Assembly: GCA_003155465.1 (NCBI GenBank)
Contig: PMCR01000252.1
Location: forward strand, 187 to 16,227
Source of the DNA: Myxococcales bacterium
GTDB lineage: Bacteria > Myxococcota > Polyangia > Fen-1088
DNA length: 16,041 nt
Direction: 5' to 3'
The notes below the pieces were generated by a model. That model was given only the letters and a program-made list of their open reading frames with translations, had not been told where the DNA came from and did no database searches. The position numbers were made by a program, and so were the translations under genes. Of this stretch, positions 6,093 through 14,640 are shown piece after piece. Every line of letters begins with the position of its first letter. The first letter of the stretch is position 1.

Positions 6093-7385
6093 ATGAGAAC
6101 TCTGCTCACGCTCGGGCTGCTTGGGTTGGCGGCCTGCGAAAGCGTCAGCTCGGAGCAGATCGAGCAGTGGAAGGGCACTCAGAAAGGGCCTGCAAAGATC
6201 GAGGAGGCCCTGCGCAGCGCCGGCGTGGCGCCCAGTCTGCGCGCCCAGGCCGCGGCTGCCCTCACCGACTTGGGCATGCCCGAGAAGGTTGACGAGGTGA
6301 TGGCGGCTCTGCCGGCGAACCAGCGCTGGGAAATCCTCAAGGAGCTCGTCCCGTTGCACGCCAAGACCATGGAGAGCGCGCCCGTGCCCAAGGCGCGCGA
6401 CGCCCGCGACGGTCTGTTCAGCGCACGTGTGTACGCTCAGCCCGATGGACAGAAGCAGATCGACATAGCGATTCTGACCTCGCTAGAGAAGGACCTGAAA
6501 GACGGTCGATTTGCGGGGGGGAGGCATTCGCTCGACAAGATGTTGACCGCCATCGGTACCCCGTCAGGACCCATGTTGGTCAGACTGCTCTCTGACCCCA
6601 AGGCGCCCTACAAGGGACTGGCCGAGCTTCTGGTCAGGGTGGGCGACGAGTCGGCGCGCGACAAGGGCGGCGCGGTCTTGGTGCGACGGGCGGCGGCGGA
6701 AAACGAAATCCCCAACGACATGTGGATTGCCCTGGGCACCTTGGGCGGGCAGAGCGTGACGGAGTTCCTGACCCAGAAGCTGGTGAAGAGCCCGCCGGCA
6801 GAGGCAGCGCTGGCGGCCAAGGCCCTGCAGCAAGCGCGCTACCCCAGCGTGCTCCCGTTGGCGCTCAAGATCGCGGCCGACCCGAAAGCCAACAACTTGG
6901 TGCGAGATGAGGTATTCGGCGTGGTAGAGAAAATAGGCGGTTCGGCGGCGCAGAAAGGCCTCGTGGAAATCATAGCCAAGGACAAGAAGGATCTCGTGCG
7001 CTATCGGGCGTATGAGGCTGCCTTGGAGGCGGGCAAGGCTGAGGCCGTGCTGCCTGCGCTGCAGGCCTTCTCCGACAAGGTCAGTCTCAGGCAGGAAGAT
7101 GTCGTGGATTTCCTGGTCAAGGACATCACCAAGCTCGGCCGTTCGGCTAAGCCCGCTGTGCTCGACGCCCTCTCGTCCCCGTCGGCTCTGGCGCGCATCA
7201 CGGCGGTCTGGGCGCTGGAGGCACCTTCCGCCAACCCCAGGCAGTCGCTGGGCGCGGCCAGCGATGCGGCCGCGCTGCTGAAGCTGGCGGATGACAAGGC
7301 CAGCCCCAGGGGGTTCCCGGCCGGCGTGACCGTCGGCTCGGAGGCCAGGCGTGTGGCGGCAGTGTTGCAGAAAAGGGGTGGCTAG
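6093..7385 (+). CDS. HEAT-repeat-like lipoprotein
   Basis: The frame is open from further upstream, but the ATG at 6093 gives a textbook lipoprotein signal (MRTLLTLGLLGLAAC, Cys15) and is preferred. The product has 430 residues. Position +2 is Glu rather than Asp, which in enterobacterial rules favours the outer membrane. The mature protein is a run of helical pairs resembling HEAT or Armadillo repeats, such as the stretch around 'GLAELLVRVGDESARDKG' and the later 'ALARITAVWALEA'. No catalytic motif is seen. It is probably a periplasmic scaffold or adaptor. A 25-base gap separates it from the FHA gene. The downstream sulfatase-fold protein also ends in HEAT-like repeats, so the two may belong to one system. 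Confidence 0.85.
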   Translation: MRTLLTLGLLGLAACESVSSEQIEQWKGTQKGPAKIEEALRSAGVAPSLRAQAAAALTDLGMPEKVDEVMAALPANQRWEILKELVPLHAKTMESAPVPKARDARDGLFSARVYAQPDGQKQIDIAILTSLEKDLKDGRFAGGRHSLDKMLTAIGTPSGPMLVRLLSDPKAPYKGLAELLVRVGDESARDKGGAVLVRRAAAENEIPNDMWIALGTLGGQSVTEFLTQKLVKSPPAEAALAAKALQQARYPSVLPLALKIAADPKANNLVRDEVFGVVEKIGGSAAQKGLVEIIAKDKKDLVRYRAYEAALEAGKAEAVLPALQAFSDKVSLRQEDVVDFLVKDITKLGRSAKPAVLDALSSPSALARITAVWALEAPSANPRQSLGAASDAAALLKLADDKASPRGFPAGVTVGSEARRVAAVLQKRGG

Positions 7386-7410
7386 CAACCAGACGAGGTA
7401 GAAAGCAGTC

Positions 7411-8094
<684 letters not shown>

Positions 8095-8115
8095 GAGTCG
8101 GCGACTGCGCGGAAC

Positions 8116-10278
8116 ATGGCCGGCGCGCTTGACCCGTGCTTGCTCGACCAGCCCGTGACCGCCTTGCCGGGGGCCGGGCCGGTGACGGCAGCGCGCTTGG
8201 CCGAGCGGGGGTTGGAAAGCGTCCGCGACCTTCTCGGCTTTGTGCCGCTCGGGTACGAGGACTTTCGCACGCTCTATCCGCTGTCGGCGCTCGCCCGCTT
8301 GCCCGAGGGCCGGACGGTGGTGGTGCAGGGTCGCGTCCGGCGGGTTCGCCCCTTCTTCCGGCGCTTGCTCGACGTGTACCTGGAGCAGGACGGGGTGGAG
8401 GTGCGGGCACGCTGGTTTCGCCCCAATGCGGGCATGGTCAAGACCTACTCCAAGGAGAACCTGGTGGCTCTCGCCGGACCGCTGCGGCGGGCGAAGGACG
8501 GAACTGTCGAACTCATCCATCCCCGCAACGTCACCGCGCTGGTGGTCGGGCCGGGGGCGTCGGGCAAAGAGTCCGGCCTGGGCCTGCGGCCACGCTACCC
8601 GGCGGTGGAGAAGGTTCCCGGCCGGCTTGTGGAAAAGCTGGTTGCCGCCGCGGTCGAGCGGGCGGCCGGGCTGGTCCCTGATGTCCTGCCCGAGGGAGTG
8701 GCCAAGCGTCTCGGTTTCCCTTCGATCGCCGATTCGCTTCGCCAGGTTCATCTACCCGAGGCCTCGCTCTCCGACGAGAAGCTGGCAGAGCTGTCGGCCG
8801 GGCGAGCGCCGGCGCAGAGGCGCCTGGCTTTCGAAGACTTGTTCGTCATCCAGGTTGGGCTGGCCCTGGAACGGGGTCGCGCCCGCCACGCCGCTGGCTG
8901 GCGCTGCGACGTCGATGGCGAAGCGGTGTTGGCATCGGCGCGAGCCGCGCTGCCCTTCTTGCCCACCCCTGCCCAGGAACGCGCCATGCGGACCATGTAT
9001 GCCGACCTGGGCAGCGGGACGCCCATGCAGCGGTTGCTTCAAGGTGACGTGGGCAGCGGCAAGACCGCGGTGGTTTTTGCCGCGGCCCTGCTGGTCGCGC
9101 GCGCTGGCGGACAAAGCCTGCTGATGGCGCCCACCGAGGTGTTGGCCGAGCAGCACGGACGTACCTTGGCCGCCTGGGGCGGCAAGGCGGGTCTGCGGGT
9201 GGAGGTACTGTATGCTGGGCTGGCCGCACAGGAGCGGCGCCGGGTGCTTGCTGCGGTTGCGAGCGGCGCGATCGATCTGCTGGTAGGCACGCACGCCCTC
9301 TTGGAACAGGGCTTGCGCGTGCCCCGCTTGGCCTTGGCGATTGTCGACGAGCAGCATCGGTTCGGGGTACGCCAGCGGGCCGCCCTGCGTCGGGCCGGGG
9401 GCTGGATCCCCGACGAGAAAACCGGCATGGTTCCCCACCTTCTGGTGTTGTCCGCTACCCCGATTCCGCGCACCCTGGCCCTGACCGCATACGGCGATCT
9501 CGACCTTGTCACCCTCGATGAATCACCGCCGGGCCGACAGATCGTGGCGACGCACTTGGGCTTGGGCCCGGCTGCGCGCTCCGAGGCATTGGCTGCGGTC
9601 AAGGCCTCGGTTGCAGCTGGCGGGCAGGGCTTCCTGGTTTGTCCGGCCATCGTGGAGCAGAAGCAGGGCCGGCGCGCTTCGGTGCTGTCCCGTTTTCGCG
9701 AGCTGCGACCGCTGCTGGCGCCTGCGCGGGTAGGCCTTCTGCACGGACAGATGGGCAGTGATGAGCAGCAGGAGTCGGTGGCGGCTTTTCGTGCGGGCAA
9801 GCTCGATGTTCTGGTCGCCACGACCGTGCTCGAGGTGGGCGTGGATGTGCCGCGCGCCTCGATCATCGTTATCGAGGATGCCGAGGTTTTTGGCCTGGCG
9901 CAGTTGCACCAGTTGCGCGGTCGCGTGGGACGGGGAGGGCAGGTGTCAAGTTGCTACTTGCTCACCGGCGCGCAGGATGCTGAGACCTTGGACCGATTGG
10001 CATTCCTGGCCGCAACCAGCAACGGGTTCCGCATCGCCGAGGAGGATCTGCGGCGGCGCGGACCGGGCGAGATCTACGGCGAACGTCAGACCGGCGTCGT
10101 GGGTCTGTGGCTGCGCGATCCGGCCGGCGGCGCGGTCCTGGTGGAACGCGCGCGCCAGGAAGCCGAGGCGCTGCTGGCCGATGACCCCGCCCTTGCGTCG
10201 CCTGAGCACGCGGTCTTGCGCCAAGCGGTCGAGGCACGCTGGCTGCGCCGACGGCCGATAGCCGAGGAGGCGGGATGA
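8116..10278 (+). CDS. recG: ATP-dependent DNA helicase RecG
   Basis: RecG is a superfamily 2 helicase that reverses stalled replication forks and branch-migrates Holliday junctions. The product has 720 residues, within the usual range. The N-terminal wedge (OB-fold) domain includes the YEDFRT sequence and WFRP near residues 45-100. Helicase motifs are all present: GDVGSGKT (310-317), APTEVLAEQH, DEQHRFG (from 411), SATPIPRT (from 446), LLHGQM, ATTVLEVGVDVP and QLRGRVGRG (from 599). The C-terminal RecG hairpin region RRRGPGEIYGERQTG begins near 646. The gene lies 21 bases after the FHA gene and its stop overlaps the next ATG (ATGA). The nearest AGGAG is 18 bases from the ATG, so initiation may rely on coupling. 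Confidence 0.98.
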   Translation: MAGALDPCLLDQPVTALPGAGPVTAARLAERGLESVRDLLGFVPLGYEDFRTLYPLSALARLPEGRTVVVQGRVRRVRPFFRRLLDVYLEQDGVEVRARWFRPNAGMVKTYSKENLVALAGPLRRAKDGTVELIHPRNVTALVVGPGASGKESGLGLRPRYPAVEKVPGRLVEKLVAAAVERAAGLVPDVLPEGVAKRLGFPSIADSLRQVHLPEASLSDEKLAELSAGRAPAQRRLAFEDLFVIQVGLALERGRARHAAGWRCDVDGEAVLASARAALPFLPTPAQERAMRTMYADLGSGTPMQRLLQGDVGSGKTAVVFAAALLVARAGGQSLLMAPTEVLAEQHGRTLAAWGGKAGLRVEVLYAGLAAQERRRVLAAVASGAIDLLVGTHALLEQGLRVPRLALAIVDEQHRFGVRQRAALRRAGGWIPDEKTGMVPHLLVLSATPIPRTLALTAYGDLDLVTLDESPPGRQIVATHLGLGPAARSEALAAVKASVAAGGQGFLVCPAIVEQKQGRRASVLSRFRELRPLLAPARVGLLHGQMGSDEQQESVAAFRAGKLDVLVATTVLEVGVDVPRASIIVIEDAEVFGLAQLHQLRGRVGRGGQVSSCYLLTGAQDAETLDRLAFLAATSNGFRIAEEDLRRRGPGEIYGERQTGVVGLWLRDPAGGAVLVERARQEAEALLADDPALASPEHAVLRQAVEARWLRRRPIAEEAG

Positions 10279-12971
10279 GCCGCCGGCTCCAACGTGCCCT
10301 GTGGGCGGGGGTGCTCGGCGGCCTGGTGGCCGGCGGCGGTGATGCGCTGGCCACGCTGGTTGCGGCGCCGAGTCGGCCGTCGGCTTTGCATGCGGTGGCG
10401 CTGGGCAGCGCCGCGGGTGCGCTGTGGGGCGTGGGCCTGGCTCTGGTCGCCGTGCTTCTGGCCGCGGTGGCAGCCCCGCTGGTGGCGCGCGCGCAGCGGA
10501 TTTCGGCGGCGGCACTGGTCGCGATGACCATGGCAGCGCCGCTTGCCGTCTACGACGCCCTTGCCCTGTTTTCCGGGGCCAAGGCCTCGCGGGTCGCGGG
10601 TCATCAAGCGATCTCCGTGGTGCTGGTCCTGCTGGCACTCGTGCCGATGGCGCTGGCCGGCAGCCTGTGGCAGCGAGTGATTGTATATCTGGAAGGCGCG
10701 CGGGGACGCGGCCGCATGGCAGTGACCACGGGGCTTGGTCTTTGGGCCGTGGCGGCCGGGGCCGAGCAGGCCAATCGCGTGGTGCTGCCGCGGCTCTATC
10801 CGTGGTTTCATATGTCGTTGGGGTTGTTCACTGTCGGAGCTTGCGTCCTGGCGGCTCGGGTCGTGCTGTGCGCCAGGGCGTGGCGGCCGCCAGCGCACCG
10901 GCGCGGCAAGACGGTGGCTCTCGCCGCGAGCGTGCTGGTCATGGCCGGGTTGGGAGCGCACGAGATCAATGTCATGGGTGCAAGCCAGAGCCTGCGCTTT
11001 TTCGCCTACGAAAAGACCCAGGTGACCGGCCTGGTGGTGCGCCTGCTGCCGGTTCGGCACACGCGACGCCCTGGCGCCGCCCGCCCGGAGACTGTCCCGC
11101 CGCTCGCCGCCAGCCCGTTGCCCGAGGGACCCAACCGGCCCGACTCCGACGTCGTGCTCATTACCGTGGACGCCACGCGTGCCGATCACGTGGGAGTCTA
11201 TGGCTACGGCCGCGCCACCACGCCCAACATCGATGCGCTGGCCAGGCGCGGGGTGCGCTTCCAGCGCGCCTATGCGCAGGCCCCGCATACCTCGTTCTCC
11301 ATCGCTTCGCTGATGACCGGCAAGTACTACCCGACTCTGGCGCGGCTGGCCCCGCAGGGCCAACACGAAACCTTGCCCCTGACCCTGCGCCGCTACGGCT
11401 GGAAGACCGCTGCATTTTTCCCGCCCGCGGTGTTCTTTATCGATGCTCGGAAGATGAAGACCTTCGAGGCCAACAACTTCGACTTCGAGTACGTGAAATA
11501 CGAGTACCTGGACGCCGACCAGCGGGTCGAGCAGATCGATGACTTTTTCCGCAGGGAGAATCCACGCCGGGTCTTCCTCTGGCTGCACCTGTTCGAGCCG
11601 CATGAGCCTTATGAGGCGCACAAAGGCTACGACTTCGGCAGCCGCGACATTGATCGCTATGACAGTGAGATCGCGTATTGCGACGCCGTAGTGGGCCGCG
11701 TGATTGCGTATGTGCAGGAAAGGAGGCCAAATGCCATCATCGTGGTGGCCGCGGATCATGGCGAGGAATTCGACGAGCACGGCGGGCGCTACCACGGGAC
11801 CACACTCTATGACGAGCAGGTACGAGTTCCGCTTATCATCTACGTCCCCGGCGTTGTACCGCATGTGGTGGCAGGGCCGGTCCAGTTGATCGACATCGCG
11901 CCCACCATTTTGGGGCTGCTCGACCTGCTCGTGCCGGCGCGCATGCGCGGAACCGACCTGGGGCCGTGGCTGGCGACCCCGCCTGCACAGGACGGACGCT
12001 TGCCGCCGGTATTCGCCGAGGTGGAGGACAAGCGCATGGTCGTCATGGGACAGGAGAAGCTCATCTGCGACCTGGCCAAGGACTACTGCGCACTGCACGA
12101 CTTGGGCGCCGATCCGCGCGAAGAGCGCGATCTGGCCGAGGTGCGGCCGCAGCGAGTGGCGGCGCTGCACCAGCTGCTCGACACGTGGCTTGACGAGCAG
12201 GCGCGCTTCGAGTCCAAACGCCCGGCCGGCGCAGACAACCCGGCTGTGCCCAAAGTCATTGAGCGCGGCCGCATGGGCGATCCCGATGCGGCGCCTGAGC
12301 TGGCCGCCCTGCTGCAATCGCGGGCGCCGGTCGAACTGCGGCGCGAAGCGGCCCGCCTGCTGGTGGAGGCACTGCCGGCCCGGCAAGACACGCGGTCCTT
12401 GGTCTTGGCGGCCATGGACGCGGCTGACGACGACGAAGTTCGCGATTGGGCAGCCGTGGCAACGGTGCGACTGGGCGACGCCGCGGGTCGTCCTCGCTTG
12501 GCGGTCATCCTTGCGCGGCCGGGCAGCGAGGCCCGCCGGGCACTGCAACTCCGCGCAGCGTTGGCGCTGGCGCAAGCGAGTGATGGTGCGGGCGTGATGG
12601 TGTTGGGTGAGGCGCTGGAGGCGTGCTCGGCAAATGAGGCGTTGTGCAAGTCGATCATCGTGGCCCTGGGCAAGTTGCGCGACGCGCGCGCCGTGCCGGC
12701 TCTGATCGCACATCTACCTGACGTGTTGACCCGAGTGGAAATCGTACAGGCCTTGGGAGAGATCGGCGATACCTCTGGCGAGTCTGCGCTGGTGGAGCGG
12801 TTGAAGACCGACGAATACGTGCCGGTGCGCATGGCCGCGGCCCGCGCCTTGGCCCGCATGGGCGGCGCGCGTGCCGTGCTGGCGCTTAAGTGGTCGGCCA
12901 GCCACGAGAAAGAGCCGCGCGTGGTGCAGGCCGCGCGAGCTGGGCTGGTGGAGTTGCGGCAGGAACAATAG
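10275..12971 (+). CDS. membrane-anchored sulfatase/phosphatase-superfamily enzyme with HEAT tail
   Basis: The product has 898 residues. About seven hydrophobic segments fill residues 10-240. An alkaline-phosphatase-superfamily domain of the sulfatase type follows (about 293-620): VDATRADH (Asp299, Asp304), the nucleophile segment [25 protein letters not shown] (Asp494, His495) and [16 protein letters not shown]. By counting back from the conserved TG, Thr339 lies where sulfatases have the Cys or Ser converted to formylglycine. The CxPSR signature is absent. This favours a phosphotransferase or phosphodiesterase, as in EptA- and LtaS-type enzymes that use Thr, over a true sulfatase. Residues about 655-898 are HEAT-like repeats, probably in the periplasm. 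The gene starts inside the recG stop (ATGA). The substrate cannot be read from the sequence. Confidence 0.88.
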   Translation: MSRRLQRALWAGVLGGLVAGGGDALATLVAAPSRPSALHAVALGSAAGALWGVGLALVAVLLAAVAAPLVARAQRISAAALVAMTMAAPLAVYDALALFSGAKASRVAGHQAISVVLVLLALVPMALAGSLWQRVIVYLEGARGRGRMAVTTGLGLWAVAAGAEQANRVVLPRLYPWFHMSLGLFTVGACVLAARVVLCARAWRPPAHRRGKTVALAASVLVMAGLGAHEINVMGASQSLRFFAYEKTQVTGLVVRLLPVRHTRRPGAARPETVPPLAASPLPEGPNRPDSDVVLITVDATRADHVGVYGYGRATTPNIDALARRGVRFQRAYAQAPHTSFSIASLMTGKYYPTLARLAPQGQHETLPLTLRRYGWKTAAFFPPAVFFIDARKMKTFEANNFDFEYVKYEYLDADQRVEQIDDFFRRENPRRVFLWLHLFEPHEPYEAHKGYDFGSRDIDRYDSEIAYCDAVVGRVIAYVQERRPNAIIVVAADHGEEFDEHGGRYHGTTLYDEQVRVPLIIYVPGVVPHVVAGPVQLIDIAPTILGLLDLLVPARMRGTDLGPWLATPPAQDGRLPPVFAEVEDKRMVVMGQEKLICDLAKDYCALHDLGADPREERDLAEVRPQRVAALHQLLDTWLDEQARFESKRPAGADNPAVPKVIERGRMGDPDAAPELAALLQSRAPVELRREAARLLVEALPARQDTRSLVLAAMDAADDDEVRDWAAVATVRLGDAAGRPRLAVILARPGSEARRALQLRAALALAQASDGAGVMVLGEALEACSANEALCKSIIVALGKLRDARAVPALIAHLPDVLTRVEIVQALGEIGDTSGESALVERLKTDEYVPVRMAAARALARMGGARAVLALKWSASHEKEPRVVQAARAGLVELRQEQ

Positions 12972-13009
12972 CGGCGTCCAGAGGCAGGAGTGTAGATTCG
13001 ATTTGTCTG

Positions 13010-13050
13010 CTTGACAGTTGGCCGCGGGTCGGGCGTTATCGGCTGTCAAG
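13010..13050. repeat. inverted repeat CTTGACAG-N25-CTGTCAAG
   Basis: The 8-base arms at 13010-13017 and 13043-13050 are perfect inverted copies, with centres 33 bases apart (about three helical turns). The left arm covers the putative -35 box and the right arm the putative start point. It can be read either as a DNA operator or as the base of RNA hairpin A. Confidence 0.6.
13011..13039 (+). promoter_or_regulatory. possible sigma-70 promoter of the pyr operon
   Basis: A perfect -35 box TTGACA (13011-13016) is followed by a 17-base spacer and CGTTAT (13034-13039), which matches the -10 consensus at three of six positions. The start point would be near 13046, about 43 bases before the pyrR ATG. 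The -35 box lies inside the left half-site of the CTTGACAG/CTGTCAAG dyad. Confidence 0.4.
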
Positions 13051-13088
13051 GCCGCGCCTGGCCTGCCACCCAAGCAGGGGAATTGGAC

Positions 13089-13661
13089 ATGAAGCTTCGC
13101 CCAGCACCTCCGGAGAAAGACCTGGTCGAACGAGGGGAAATTCTCGAGGCCGTGGGGATCTCCCGCGTCCTGCGCCGCATAGCCTTCGAGATCGTCGAGC
13201 GCAACGGCCCGGCGCCATATTTGGTCGGCATCCGCACGGGAGGCGCGGTTTTGGCCGAGCGCATGGTCGAGATGCTGGCCGCCAGTGGCGAGAGCCGACC
13301 GGTCCTGGGCGCCATCGACATCACCCTCTACCGCGACGACGTCTTCCTCGGCTTGCCCAAGCCCGAGATCGGGGCCACCGAGTTGCCCGAGAGCATCGAG
13401 GGCCGTACCGTTGTGCTGGTCGACGACGTCCTCTACACCGGCCGCACCGTGCGCGCTGCCATGGATGTGCTGGCCGACTACGGCCGGCCGTGCGCCGTCC
13501 AGTTGGCCGTGCTGGTCGACCGCGGCCGGCGCGAGCTACCCATCCAGCCCGACTACGTGGGCGTGCGCCTGCAGACCACAGCCGACCAGTCGGTGCGCGT
13601 GATGCTGGCCGATCGCGGGGAGACCGACCGGGTCGTCCTGCGAGAGAGGATCGTGAAATGA
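13089..13661 (+). CDS. pyrR: PyrR: pyrimidine operon regulator / uracil phosphoribosyltransferase
   Basis: The product has 190 residues and aligns along its length with PyrR of Bacillus. The ATG at 13089 is preceded by AGGGG with an eight-base spacer. The PRPP-binding motif [13 protein letters not shown] is at residues 108-120, and IDITLYRDD and RRELPI are also characteristic. PyrR senses UMP/UTP and binds pyr mRNA in Bacillus, and has uracil phosphoribosyltransferase activity. By comparison with B. subtilis PyrR from memory, several RNA-binding positions are altered: His22 is Phe, Arg146 is Gln and Lys152 is Val, while Arg19, Arg27 and Arg141 are kept. RNA binding may therefore be changed or lost. 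Its stop overlaps the pyrB start (ATGA). Confidence 0.95.
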   Translation: MKLRPAPPEKDLVERGEILEAVGISRVLRRIAFEIVERNGPAPYLVGIRTGGAVLAERMVEMLAASGESRPVLGAIDITLYRDDVFLGLPKPEIGATELPESIEGRTVVLVDDVLYTGRTVRAAMDVLADYGRPCAVQLAVLVDRGRRELPIQPDYVGVRLQTTADQSVRVMLADRGETDRVVLRERIVK

Positions 13662-14599
13662 CCAAGGGATTCACGCAGCGGCATCTTCTCGGGATGGAGA
13701 AGCTGACCCGGGAGGAGATCAGCACCATCCTCGATCTGGGCGAGCGCTTCCTGGAGATCGCGGACCGGCCCATCAAGAAGGTGCCCACCTTGCGTGGCAA
13801 GACGGTCATCAACCTGTTTCTCGAACCGTCCACGCGCACCCGCACCTCTTTCGAGATCGCGGCCAAGCGCCTGTCAGCCGACGGGATCAATTTTACTGCC
13901 TCCTCGTCGTCCACGGTCAAGGGTGAGACGCTCATCGACACGGCGCAGAACCTGGATGCCATGAATCCTGACATCGTCGTCATCCGCCACGCCCAGGCCG
14001 GATCGGCGTTGCTGCTCAGCCAGCGCATCCGAGCCGCGATCGTAAATGCGGGCGACGGCGCGCACGAGCACCCGACCCAGGCGTTGCTCGACGCCTCGAC
14101 CATCCGCGCCCACAAGAGAAGGATCGAGGGTCTGACCGTGGTGATCTGCGGCGACATCGACCATAGCCGCGTGGCCCGTTCCAACATCTTTGCCCTGCGC
14201 ACCCTGGGTGCGCGCGTCCGGGTGGCCGGGCCGCGATCGCTTCTGCCTATCGGGGTGGAAGACTTGGGCTGCGAGGCGTACGACCGAATCGAGCCGGCGC
14301 TGGAAGGCGCTGACGTGGTCATGATGTTGCGGATTCAGATGGAACGGAAGGCGGGCAGCCGTTTCCCCAACACGCGCGAATACGCGCGCTACTTTGGTCT
14401 GAACTCGCGCCGCCTGGCCCTGGCCAAGCCCGACGCCATTGTCATGCACCCCGGGCCCATGAACCGGGGCGTGGAGATCGATCCAGGAGTGGCAGACGGG
14501 CCGCGCTCCGTGATCCTAGAGCAGGTCAGCCGGGGCGTGGCCATTCGCATGGCCGTCCTGTACCTTCTGGGCGGCGGCAGCGGTGAGGGGATGGAGTAA
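13658..14599 (+). CDS. pyrB: aspartate carbamoyltransferase, catalytic subunit
   Basis: This enzyme joins carbamoyl phosphate and L-aspartate to form N-carbamoyl-L-aspartate, the first committed step of pyrimidine synthesis. The product has 313 residues, a normal length. The carbamoyl-phosphate motif [11 protein letters not shown] begins at residue 56. The loop SSSTVKGET supplies the Ser and Lys that reach into the neighbouring subunit's active site. HPTQALLD is at 138-145 and MHPGPMNRG begins at 263. The ATG overlaps the pyrR stop, so translation is coupled; the longer open frame upstream is not used. No pyrI regulatory subunit is in the window. The nearby pyrC keeps all its metal ligands, so it need not serve as an inactive partner. 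Confidence 0.98.
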   Translation: MTKGFTQRHLLGMEKLTREEISTILDLGERFLEIADRPIKKVPTLRGKTVINLFLEPSTRTRTSFEIAAKRLSADGINFTASSSSTVKGETLIDTAQNLDAMNPDIVVIRHAQAGSALLLSQRIRAAIVNAGDGAHEHPTQALLDASTIRAHKRRIEGLTVVICGDIDHSRVARSNIFALRTLGARVRVAGPRSLLPIGVEDLGCEAYDRIEPALEGADVVMMLRIQMERKAGSRFPNTREYARYFGLNSRRLALAKPDAIVMHPGPMNRGVEIDPGVADGPRSVILEQVSRGVAIRMAVLYLLGGGSGEGME

Positions 14600-14640
14600 C
14601 TTGACCGGCAAGCGCAACCCTTTCATGAGGAGCTGGTTTC

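Larger units (their letters stand above)
12972..13088 (+). promoter_or_regulatory. pyr operon leader with three overlapping hairpins
   Basis: The 117 bases before pyrR hold three possible hairpins. A pairs 13010-13021 with 13039-13050 (eight Watson-Crick pairs, then four more including G-U). B pairs AGGCC (13049-13053) with GGCCT (13060-13064). C pairs CCTGC (13062-13066) with GCAGG (13074-13078). A and B share 13049-13050; B and C share 13062-13064. C covers the AGGGG ribosome binding site (13076-13080). The chain could act as a translational switch, though 5-base stems are common in GC-rich DNA. Confidence 0.4.

Noticed and set aside
10086..12713. A very long minus-strand open frame (875 codons) opposite the end of recG and the sulfatase-fold gene.
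   Set aside because: High GC makes long shadow frames opposite real genes. The translation is rich in Arg, His and Gln with no recognisable domain, and the plus-strand frames carry conserved motifs throughout.
12976..12990. GTCCAGAGGCAGGAG, similar to the PyrR-binding loop consensus ARUCCNGNGAGGYU.
   Set aside because: It matches UCCAGAG but has two extra bases before AGG, no supporting stem could be drawn, and it would lie upstream of the transcript if the TTGACA promoter is used.
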